A program made the position numbers and the translations under genes. From QHWK01 sp035315685 (lineage in GTDB: Bacteria; Acidobacteriota; Vicinamibacteria; Vicinamibacterales; CAVVIG01), in contig DATFXR010000468.1 in assembly GCA_035315685.1 (NCBI GenBank), forward strand, positions 1-8,536: a DNA stretch of 8,536 nt, in the 5' to 3' direction. The notes beneath the pieces are model-generated. The model had not been told where the DNA came from. It was given only the letters and a program-made list of their open reading frames with translations, and searched no databases. Positions 1-5,878 of the stretch are shown here, in pieces (the first letter of the stretch is position 1; every line of letters begins with the position of its first letter).

Positions 1-413
1 CGTCGGTCGTGAAGACGACCGGATCGCGAGGCCTGCACGTCTACGTGCCGATCGTGCGCGGGCCGGACCAGAAGCAGGTGTGGACGTTCGCCAAAGCGCT
101 CGCCACGGAACTGGCCGCGCGCAACCCGACGCTGATCACCGCCCAGTACCGCCGCGAGAATCGCCCGCGCGGCCGGGTGCTCGTCGACTACAACCAGAAC
201 CGCTGGGGCAGCACGCTCGCGTCGATCTACTCGGTACGCCCCCGTCCCGAGGCAACCGTCTCGACGCCGGTCACCTGGAAAGAGATCGACAAGGGGATCC
301 GGATCGAAGATTTCACCGTGAAGAACGTGCCGGCGCGCGTCGCCAGGGTCGGCGATCTGTGGAAGCCGTTGTTGCAGGCGCGCGGCCGCTTCAACCTGTC
401 AGAATACGTGTGA
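1..413 (+). CDS. ligD: LigD-type DNA repair polymerase/primase domain, C-terminal fragment (5' end outside window)
   Basis: The reading frame is open from the left edge and ends at TGA 411-413, so only the last ~137 residues are present. The family (archaeo-eukaryotic primase-like polymerase domain of bacterial NHEJ ligase D) adds nucleotides at double-strand breaks together with Ku and the ligase. Visible family motifs are TTGSRGLHVYVPI near the start of the fragment, matching the conserved triphosphate-binding strand, and VDYNQN, whose Asp corresponds to the third metal-binding carboxylate of the polymerase site. These are followed by the SVRPRPEATVSTPVTW segment typical of LigD polymerase domains. 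The protein stops soon after GDLWKPLL, the usual end of this domain. It is therefore either a stand-alone LigD-Pol or a fusion with the polymerase domain last; the missing 5' part would decide. The GTG at 9 is an internal codon, not the start. Its stop overlaps the next start (TGATG). Confidence 0.9.
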   Translation, partial: SVVKTTGSRGLHVYVPIVRGPDQKQVWTFAKALATELAARNPTLITAQYRRENRPRGRVLVDYNQNRWGSTLASIYSVRPRPEATVSTPVTWKEIDKGIRIEDFTVKNVPARVARVGDLWKPLLQARGRFNLSEYV

Positions 414-1705
414 TGCGTTGTGCTCTCCTCGTCGTGCTGGCGGCGGCGACCGCCGCCGCACTCCCCCTCCAGCCGCAGCCGACCAGTCCGATGAACACCA
501 TAGCCGAACGTTACGTGAAACTCGTTCTCGCCGTCGGTCAGCACGATAGCGACTACGTCGACGCGTACTACGGGCCCGCGGAGTGGAAAAATGGCGCCGA
601 ACGGCAGAAGGCGCCGCTATCGGAGATCGACGCCGCTGCGTCGCGGCTGATCGCGGAGATTGGCGTGGTCCGCGGGTCAGCTGGCGACGATCTCGCCCGC
701 CTGCGGCGCGACTACCTGCGGCGTCAGCTCGAAGCGCTCCGAGCGCGCGTCCGGATGCTGCAGGGAAGCCAGCTGACTTTCGACGAAGAATCGCAGGCGC
801 TCTACGACGCGGTCGCGCCGCGCCATCCAGATTCGTACTTCGAGAAGATCCTCGAGGAGATCGATGGCGCGCTGCCCGGCAACGGCCGGCTGATCGACAG
901 GTATGACGCGTTTCGCAAGCAATTCATCGTGCCGCACGATCGGCTGTCGCGTGTGTTCGATCGGGCGATCGCCGAGTGCCGCAGCCGCACGCTGTCTCAC
1001 GTCACGTTGCCGGCTGACGAGCATTTCACCGTCGAGTACGTGACGAAAAAGCCGTGGAGCGGCTACAACTGGTACCAGGGGCAGTACCGCAGCCTGATCC
1101 AGGTGAACACCGATCTGCCGATCTACCTCGATCGCGCGATCGACCTGGCGTGCCACGAGGGATATCCGGGGCACCACGTCTACAACGCGCTGCTCGAGCA
1201 GCACCTGGTCCGCGATCGCGGCTGGATCGAGTTCACGATCTACCCGCTCTTCTCGCCGCAGTCGCTGATCGCGGAAGGGACGGCGAACTACGGGATCGAG
1301 GTCGCGTTTCCCGGCGACGAACGGCTTGCCTTCGAGCGCGAGGTGCTGTTTCCGCTCGCCGGGCTCGATCCGGCGCAGGCCGCGGCCTACGCGCGGGTCC
1401 GAACGCTGGTCGACAAGCTGGCGTATGCGGGAAACGAGGCGGCGCGGCGCTACGTGAACGGCGAGATCGATCGGGCCGCGGCCGCCGAGTGGCTGACGCG
1501 CTACGCGCTGTCGTCGCCGAAATCGGCGGAACAGCGCACGCATTTCTTCGACACCTACCGGAGCTACGTGATCAACTACAACCTCGGAAAGGATCTGGTG
1601 AAGCGGTACGTCGAAGCGCGCGCAGGCGGGAGCGGGGCCCGGTGCTGGCAGGAGTTCGAACGGCTGCTCGCCTCTCCGCGTCTGCCGTCGGGGCTGCGGA
1701 ATTAA
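413..1705 (+). CDS. Secreted DUF885-like zinc metallopeptidase
   Basis: A 430-residue protein. I chose ATG 413 because it gives a clean signal peptide (MRCALLVVLAAATAAALPLQ); the frame is open further upstream only as a shadow of the LigD fragment. No Shine-Dalgarno sequence is visible, so translation may be coupled to the upstream stop through the TGATG overlap. The diagnostic motif is HEGYPGHH at residues 248-255, matching the HExxPGHH signature of the DUF885 family. H248 and H254 or H255 are likely metal ligands and E249 the likely general base. A second conserved Glu lies in AEGTANYG (E288), placed like the third zinc ligand of gluzincin-type peptidases. The N-terminal half is helical with many charged residues, and the C-terminal part contains YRSYVINYNLGKDLVKRYVE. 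The protein is probably exported and hydrolyses peptides, substrate unknown. The family is often longer (550-600 residues), so this is a compact member. The first heptamer of a downstream tandem repeat supplies its stop codon. Confidence 0.8.
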   Translation: MRCALLVVLAAATAAALPLQPQPTSPMNTIAERYVKLVLAVGQHDSDYVDAYYGPAEWKNGAERQKAPLSEIDAAASRLIAEIGVVRGSAGDDLARLRRDYLRRQLEALRARVRMLQGSQLTFDEESQALYDAVAPRHPDSYFEKILEEIDGALPGNGRLIDRYDAFRKQFIVPHDRLSRVFDRAIAECRSRTLSHVTLPADEHFTVEYVTKKPWSGYNWYQGQYRSLIQVNTDLPIYLDRAIDLACHEGYPGHHVYNALLEQHLVRDRGWIEFTIYPLFSPQSLIAEGTANYGIEVAFPGDERLAFEREVLFPLAGLDPAQAAAYARVRTLVDKLAYAGNEAARRYVNGEIDRAAAAEWLTRYALSSPKSAEQRTHFFDTYRSYVINYNLGKDLVKRYVEARAGGSGARCWQEFERLLASPRLPSGLRN

Positions 1706-1739
1706 GAATTAAGAATTAAGAATCAGGAATTAAGAATTC
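1699..1739 (+). repeat. Heptamer tandem repeat GAATTAA
   Basis: Units of GAATTAA start at 1699, 1706, 1713, 1720 (degenerate GAATCAG), 1727 and 1734 (partial GAATTC). The first unit supplies the last Asn codon and the TAA stop of the DUF885-like gene. It is strongly A/T-rich in an otherwise GC-rich region. Function is unknown; it could be a slippage-prone microsatellite. Confidence 0.85.
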
Positions 1740-1797
1740 GTGCTTCTGTCGGAACCAGATGGCCCTGTTTCGTTTTTGGTACTTTATGTTCGATAGA

Positions 1798-1813
1798 GCG
1801 ACACGTGTGTCGC
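1798..1813. repeat. Perfect 7-bp inverted repeat (GCGACAC-GT-GTGTCGC)
   Basis: A 16-base dyad with arms 1798-1804 and 1807-1813 around GT. Because the spacer is only 2 bases it is better suited to a dimeric regulator site than to an RNA hairpin. It lies ~220 bases before the subtilase start. An operator role is inference only. Confidence 0.5.
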
Positions 1814-1845
1814 GCTGGAACAACCGATCCGATAATCGTGATTTT

Positions 1846-1879
1846 GCTCAATAAAAAGCCCTGCCGGGCCGTGTTGAGC
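1846..1879 (-). terminator. Nested hairpin, possible minus-strand terminator or leader structure
   Basis: Outer arms GCTCAA (1846-1851) and TTGAGC (1874-1879) pair perfectly. An inner stem GCCC (1858-1861) / GGGC (1866-1869) has a 4-base loop. Read on the minus strand, the inner hairpin is followed directly by TTTTTATT, the layout of an intrinsic terminator, though the stem is only 4 bp. No minus-strand gene is credible to the right, so it may instead be a structured part of the subtilase leader. Confidence 0.35.
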
Positions 1880-2034
1880 CGTGCAATGTGTGCCGTTTTC
1901 GAGCAGACGCTGTTGTCGCATACTGGCGCGAGCGCGACCGGCCTCGTCGGCTTAAACATCGTCCCGACAATAGGTTGACGGAGGCGTGCAGCTTACGGCT
2001 GAGGTATGGCCACACGCTTGCTCTCACGCAGAGC

Positions 2035-4035
2035 GTGAAGGTCATCCACCGACTCCCCCTCGCCCTCTTGAGCCTCGCGCTCGCGGGCGCTCCGGTTTTC
2101 GCAGCACCCTCGTCGTCGTCGGCACACGCTCACGTGGACAACGGCGTGCAGGCGTCGATGCGCTCCGGCGCGGCGACCCAGTCCGTCATCATCACGGTTG
2201 CCTCCGGCCATCGCGCCGAGATGCGTGCCGCTCTCGAGAAGCATGGCGATCGCATCAGAGCAGACCATCCGCTGCTCGACGCGCTCTCCGTCGAACTCCA
2301 CACCGCCGACATCACCGAGCTGGCGAAGCACCCGTGGGTTCAGGACGTCTCGCTCGACGCGCTCGTCTCGCCGACCGCCGTGACCCCGAAGGCGGGAGTA
2401 TCGGCGACCTCGTCGGCAACGCTGCGCGAGACGCTTGGCCTGCCGCGGATCGCGACGTCGACGACGCTGACCGGTTCATCGGGAGTCGGCGTCGCCATCA
2501 TCGACTCCGGCATCGCACCAGGCAGCGACTTCACCGGGCGCATCACCGGGTTCTGGGACTTCACCCGCGGCGGGATCCCGGTGGAGCCCTTCGACGACTA
2601 CGGCCACGGTACGCACGTCGCAGGGCTGATCGGGAGCAGCGGCGCTGCGTCGAACTACGAGTTTCAGGGCATCGCTCCCGAGGTCCGTCTCGTCGGCCTC
2701 AAGGTGCTGGACGCGAGGGGCCAGGGCCAGACCAGCGATGTGATCAGGGCGATCGAGTTCGTCGTCGCCAACAAGTCGAAGCTGAACGTTCAGATCATCA
2801 ACCTGTCGCTGGGCCATCCGATTCTCGCGCCGGCGGCGCACGATCCGCTCGTGCTGGCGGTCGAGCGCGCGACGCAGGCGGGCCTGATCGTCGTCACCGC
2901 GGCGGGCAACAACGGCCAGAAGAAGGGCGGCGACATCGGCTACACCGGGATCGCGTCGCCGGGGAACGCGCCGTCGGCGATCACGGTCGGCGCGACGATC
3001 ACGAACAATACGGTGGTGCGCGGCGACGACCGGATTGCCGACTTCAGCGCGCGCGGTCCGACGTGGTTCGACGCCTACGCGAAACCGAACGTGGTTGCGC
3101 CGGGATTCCAGCTGGCCGGCGACGCGTCTCTGTCCTCGACCCTCTTCAAGCAGCTGCCGTCGGGCCGCGTGAAGGCGAAGAACGGCGCCGACTTCCTGTC
3201 GCTCAGCGGCACGAGCATGGCTGCGGCCGTCACGACCGGCGTCGTCGCGCTGATCGTCGACGCCCACAACAAGAACGGATTCCACAGGCAGCGGCCGGTG
3301 ACGGCGAATCTCGTCAAGGGCATGCTGGAGTTTTCGGCGATTCCGGTGAGCGACGCAGATCTGTTCAGCCAGGGCACCGGCGAGATCAACGCCGGCGGCG
3401 CGATCGCGCTCGCGAGCGCGATCGACACGTCTGACACGTCGGGTTACTGGGTGCGGTCGAGCATTCCGGGGTTCACGATCATCGGCGGCCAGACGGTGGC
3501 GTGGAGCCAGAACATCGTCTGGGGCGACGAAGTCCTCACCGGCAATCTGCTCTACGTGAGCAACAGTGTCTGGACGAGCAACATCGTCTGGGACACGAAC
3601 ATCGTCTGGGACTCGCTCGTTGCGTTCGTGCGGGCGCGGAACATCGTCTGGGACAGCGACGCGCTGTGGGGCGCCAACATCGTCTGGAGCGATCGCGTCA
3701 TCGGCCAGATGGACGGCGACAACATCGTGTGGGGCTCTGCCACCGGCGACAACATCGTGTGGGGCTCGCTCGACGGTGACAACATCGTGTGGGGTTCGGT
3801 CGCTGGCGACAACATCGTCTGGGGGACATTCGACGGCGACAACATCGTCTGGGGCACGTTCGACGGCGACAACATCGTGTGGGGTTCGGTCAACAACATC
3901 GCCCTGGCCTCGTTCAAGACCAACAACATCGTGTGGGGCGCCATCAAGGACCACGAGGCAGGCGCGCAGCCGATCGCCGGCACACGCGACATCTTCGTGT
4001 CGGCGCCGGCGTTCTGGGCCGGGAAGATTTTGTGA
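2035..4035 (+). CDS. Secreted subtilisin-like (S8) serine protease with C-terminal NIVW repeat tail
   Basis: A 666-residue protein. GTG 2035 is preferred because it starts a classic signal peptide (MKVIHRLPLALLSLALAGAPVFA, cleavage near residue 23); the longer frame from 1888 gives no sensible N-terminus. Residues ~49-118 look like an inhibitor_I9-type propeptide (SVIITV...HPWVQDVSLD). The S8 catalytic domain follows with all key residues: Asp157 in AIIDSG, His191 in GHGTHVAG, oxyanion Asn292 in AAGNNG, and Ser394 in SGTSMAAA. After ~residue 485 the protein becomes a Trp-rich tail with 12 NIVW motifs (residues 493 to ~634), six of them in exact 10-residue register, ending in a short non-repeat segment (FWAGKIL). 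It is probably exported, self-processed and active outside the cytoplasm; the tail may be a surface, adhesion or stacking module. The stop overlaps the GNAT start (TGATG). The catalytic assignment is firm; the tail role is unknown. Confidence 0.93.
   Translation: MKVIHRLPLALLSLALAGAPVFAAPSSSSAHAHVDNGVQASMRSGAATQSVIITVASGHRAEMRAALEKHGDRIRADHPLLDALSVELHTADITELAKHPWVQDVSLDALVSPTAVTPKAGVSATSSATLRETLGLPRIATSTTLTGSSGVGVAIIDSGIAPGSDFTGRITGFWDFTRGGIPVEPFDDYGHGTHVAGLIGSSGAASNYEFQGIAPEVRLVGLKVLDARGQGQTSDVIRAIEFVVANKSKLNVQIINLSLGHPILAPAAHDPLVLAVERATQAGLIVVTAAGNNGQKKGGDIGYTGIASPGNAPSAITVGATITNNTVVRGDDRIADFSARGPTWFDAYAKPNVVAPGFQLAGDASLSSTLFKQLPSGRVKAKNGADFLSLSGTSMAAAVTTGVVALIVDAHNKNGFHRQRPVTANLVKGMLEFSAIPVSDADLFSQGTGEINAGGAIALASAIDTSDTSGYWVRSSIPGFTIIGGQTVAWSQNIVWGDEVLTGNLLYVSNSVWTSNIVWDTNIVWDSLVAFVRARNIVWDSDALWGANIVWSDRVIGQMDGDNIVWGSATGDNIVWGSLDGDNIVWGSVAGDNIVWGTFDGDNIVWGTFDGDNIVWGSVNNIALASFKTNNIVWGAIKDHEAGAQPIAGTRDIFVSAPAFWAGKIL
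3511..3939 (+). repeat. Coding NIVW(G) repeat array in subtilase tail
   Basis: Twelve NIVW motifs plus degenerate copies (NSVW, DALW, NIAL). The first five are irregularly spaced and end in D, S or G. Six units of 30 bases each then run without gaps at 3715-3744, 3745-3774, 3775-3804, 3805-3834, 3835-3864 and 3865-3894, each coding GDNIVWG plus three variable residues. A last copy (NNIVWG) lies at 3922-3939. Units four and five differ at only two bases, both silent, indicating recent duplication. Elsewhere synonymous changes (GTG/GTC, GGC/GGT) with a constant NIVWG core suggest selection on the protein. Confidence 0.95.
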
Positions 4036-4703
4036 TGGAGAAGATGCCATTCCAGGAGCACGCCGCTGTCGAGACGGTCGTCTCGACGGTCCCGCTGCCG
4101 AATCGCGTTTCGACCGGGACCGACTGGCGTGGGGGGCTGCCGACGCTCACCGGCACGCTCGTGACGCTGCGCGAGCTGCGCCTCACGGACGCGCCGTCGC
4201 TGTTCGCGTCGCTGACGGCGACCGAAGTCGCACGCTTCATCTCGCCGCCACCGACGACGGTCGAGGGCTTCGAGCGGTTCATCGCATGGGCACATCGTCA
4301 GCGCGCGGCCGGGCAGTACATCTGCTTCGCGGTCGTGGCGCGGACCTCTGACATCGCGATCGGATTGGTGCAGATTCGATCGCTCGAGCCGGACTTCGGG
4401 GCCGCCGAATGGGGCTTTGCGCTCGCGTTCGAGTTCTGGGGGACGGGAGCCTTCGTCGACAGCGCCGCGCTGGCACTCGACTACGCGTTCGTGGTCGTCG
4501 GCACGCATCGTCTGGAGGCCCGTGCGGCGACGGCGAACGGTCGCGGCAACGGCGCGCTGCGCAAGCTTGGCGCGAAGCGCGAAGGCCTGCTGCGGAAGTC
4601 TTTTCTCCGCAACGGCGAATATCTGGATCAGGCGCTGTGGACGATCATCGACGAGGACTGGCTGCGATCCAAGGCGACGTGGGGATCGCCGATCATCCAT
4701 TAA
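4035..4703 (+). CDS. GNAT-family N-acetyltransferase, RimJ/RimL-like
   Basis: A 222-residue protein from ATG 4035, which overlaps the TGA of the subtilase; ATG 4044 is an alternative. The family transfers an acetyl group from acetyl-CoA to an amine, often a protein N-terminus or small molecule; the substrate here cannot be told. The N-terminal ~30 residues are a non-conserved lead. The domain then begins with TLVTLRELRLTDAPSLFASL, the usual first strand and helix of RimJ/RimL-type enzymes. The central AAEWGFALAFEFWGTGAFVDSAALALDYAF matches the acetyl-CoA-binding strand and helix, with WGTGAF in place of the common GxGxG/A loop. ATANGRGNGALRKLGAKREG matches the conserved Asn and 'leucine-x-lysine-leucine-glycine' end of the fold. 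There is no signal peptide, so it acts in the cytoplasm. The overlap implies translational coupling to an exported protease, an odd pairing that may only reflect compact gene packing. Confidence 0.85.
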   Translation: MEKMPFQEHAAVETVVSTVPLPNRVSTGTDWRGGLPTLTGTLVTLRELRLTDAPSLFASLTATEVARFISPPPTTVEGFERFIAWAHRQRAAGQYICFAVVARTSDIAIGLVQIRSLEPDFGAAEWGFALAFEFWGTGAFVDSAALALDYAFVVVGTHRLEARAATANGRGNGALRKLGAKREGLLRKSFLRNGEYLDQALWTIIDEDWLRSKATWGSPIIH

Positions 4704-4715
4704 CATCGCTCGCGG

Positions 4716-5831
4716 ATGGATGTCCGCGAGTTCGACTTCGATCTGCCCGCTGAGCTCATCGCCCAGGAACCGCCGCACGACCGCGGCGGTTCACGTCTGC
4801 TCCATCTCGATCGGGCAACCGGCACGGTTGAACACACGCAGGTCGCAGCGCTTCCGGATGTGCTCCGCGCCGGCGATCTCGTCGTGGTCAACGATACGCG
4901 CGTCTTTCCCGCGCGGCTGATCGGCCGTCGCGTCCCGAGCGGCGGCGCCGTCGAGTGTCTGCTGGTCCAGCGCCTCACGTCGGAGTCCGACGCCCGTCAG
5001 ATCGGTCTCGGACCGGTGTCAGACTCGTGCCGGACTGGTGTCAGACACGTGTCCGACACCTGGGAGGCGCTGGTGCACCCGGGGCAGAAATTGAAGCCGG
5101 GGACGCGGATGGTGTTCGAAGGAACTCACACCATTCACGGCAAGATTCTCGAGCAGCGCTTCTTCGGACGCCGGATCGTCGGGCTGTGGACAGAGGACGG
5201 CTCGACGCTGGACGATGCCGTGGACGCGATCGGGCACGTGCCGCTGCCGCCGTACATCAAGCGCGTTGATCGTCCGGAGGATCGCGACCGCTATCAGACC
5301 GTCTTCGCCGCGGCACGCGGATCGATCGCGGCGCCGACTGCCGGCCTGCATTTCACTCCCGCTCTGATCGCGGCGTTGAACGCGCGCGGGATCGAGTTGA
5401 CCCGCATCACCCTGCATGTCGGCTACGGCACCTTCCAGCCGGTCCGCGTCGAGCGCGTCGAGGACCATCGCGTCGAGGCAGAGCGCTACGAGATCGGCGC
5501 ATCAGCCGCGGACGCGATCGCGCGCGCGCGCGCCGAACGCCGTCGCATCATCGCCGTCGGCACCACCACGACGCGCACGCTCGAGCATGTCGCGCGCGTC
5601 GACGACGGGGCGATTCTGCCGGGCCGCGGCGTCACCGATCTCTTCATCTATCCCGGCCACGAGTTCCGCGTCGTCAACGGCCTGCTGACGAACTTCCATC
5701 TCCCGAAGTCGTCGCTGCTGATGCTGGTCGCCGCCTTCGCCGGTCACGATCTGGTTCGACGCGCGTATGATGCCGCGATCGCCAATCGCTATCGGTTTTA
5801 CAGTTACGGTGACGCGATGTTGATCCTGTAG
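4716..5831 (+). CDS. queA: S-adenosylmethionine:tRNA ribosyltransferase-isomerase
   Basis: QueA transfers and rearranges the ribosyl part of S-adenosylmethionine onto preQ1 at position 34 of GUN-anticodon tRNAs, giving epoxyqueuosine. The 371-residue product matches the family end to end: MDVREFDFDLPAELIAQEP at the start, VVNDTRVFPARL, GHVPLPPYIKR, YQTVFA, GSIAAPTAGLHFTP, TLHVGYGTFQPVR, VGTTTTRTLEH, IYPGHEFRVVNGLLTNFHLP, and the C-terminal YRFYSYGDAMLIL. The family is usually ~340-360 residues. The excess here is residues ~88-115, between LLVQRL and WEALVHPG, where relatives have only a few residues; this insert is encoded by palindromic repeat DNA at 5004-5060. It falls in a variable loop, and the frame and all downstream motifs are intact, so the enzyme is probably functional. 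The start lies 12 bases after the GNAT stop; the spacer has only weak Shine-Dalgarno likeness (CGCGG). tilS lies downstream. Confidence 0.96.
   Translation: MDVREFDFDLPAELIAQEPPHDRGGSRLLHLDRATGTVEHTQVAALPDVLRAGDLVVVNDTRVFPARLIGRRVPSGGAVECLLVQRLTSESDARQIGLGPVSDSCRTGVRHVSDTWEALVHPGQKLKPGTRMVFEGTHTIHGKILEQRFFGRRIVGLWTEDGSTLDDAVDAIGHVPLPPYIKRVDRPEDRDRYQTVFAAARGSIAAPTAGLHFTPALIAALNARGIELTRITLHVGYGTFQPVRVERVEDHRVEAERYEIGASAADAIARARAERRRIIAVGTTTTRTLEHVARVDDGAILPGRGVTDLFIYPGHEFRVVNGLLTNFHLPKSSLLMLVAAFAGHDLVRRAYDAAIANRYRFYSYGDAMLIL
5004..5060 (+). repeat. Tandem palindromic repeat inserted in frame within queA
   Basis: Two adjacent 22-base direct copies start at 5015 and 5037, both beginning GGTGTCAGAC and agreeing at most positions. 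The second extends into a 24-base near-perfect palindrome (5037-5060) whose halves GGTGTCAGACAC and GTGTCCGACACC pair at 11 of 12 positions. A shorter dyad GGTC-TCG-GACC (5004-5014) precedes them. The GGTGTC...GACACC form resembles REP-type palindromes found dispersed in some bacterial genomes. No other copy lies in this window. Confidence 0.85.
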
Positions 5832-5876
5832 GGCGTCAAGGGCACAAAGGGCAACAACGGACACAGAGGGCAACAC
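5832..5876 (+). repeat. Short G/A-rich degenerate tandem repeat between queA and the next gene
   Basis: The queA-downstream gap is built of repeated GGGCA/CACA words (GTCAAGGGCACAAAGGGCAA, then CGGACACAGAGGGCAACAC) with a loose period of about 10 bases. Its AGAGGG at 5865-5870 sits 8 bases before the GTG start of the next gene and may serve as its ribosome-binding site, so the repeat may have been recruited for translation. Confidence 0.6.
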
Positions 5877-5878
5877 GA

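Larger units (their letters stand above)
1740..2034. other. Non-coding gap upstream of the subtilase gene
   Basis: About 295 bases without a credible gene. The left part is less GC-rich than its surroundings (for example TTTTTGGTACTTTATGTTCG at 1773-1792) and holds two inverted repeats listed separately. A frame joined to the subtilase is open from ATG 1888, but its product up to 2034 is Arg-rich and unlike a leader peptide. A TTGACG at 1975-1980 resembles a -35 box but has no acceptable -10 at normal spacing. This is the likely 5' leader and promoter region of the subtilase; no promoter can be fixed by eye. Confidence 0.5.

Noticed and set aside
80..412. Longer N-terminus of the DUF885-like gene
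   Set aside because: This part overlaps the LigD coding frame, is Arg/Pro-rich, and would bury the signal peptide that starts at 413.
677..1543. Minus-strand open frame opposite the metallopeptidase
   Set aside because: Low-complexity Arg-rich product; the + strand frame has the HExxPGHH motif and a signal peptide.
1900..2010. Cyclic-di-GMP (GEMM) riboswitch in the subtilase leader
   Set aside because: CGGCTTAAAC and TAGGTTG loosely recall parts of it, but the GCAAACC, GGGACGCAAAG and GGGTT core elements are missing.
1888..2034. ATG 1888 as start of the subtilase
   Set aside because: It adds 49 Arg-rich residues before a clear signal peptide that begins at GTG 2035.
3715..3894. Regular 30-base repeats suggesting a CRISPR array
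   Set aside because: There are no unique spacers of normal length; the units are contiguous, coding, and in frame with the protease.
2476..4050. Long minus-strand open frame opposite the subtilase
   Set aside because: The product is Arg/Asp-rich, its repeats only mirror the NIVW units, and the + strand frame has a complete S8 catalytic triad. It is a GC-rich shadow.
3552..4778. Minus-strand frame with EPHTMLSP repeats
   Set aside because: It is the reverse reading of the 30-base NIVWG units and runs through the GNAT gene; no start context or family likeness.
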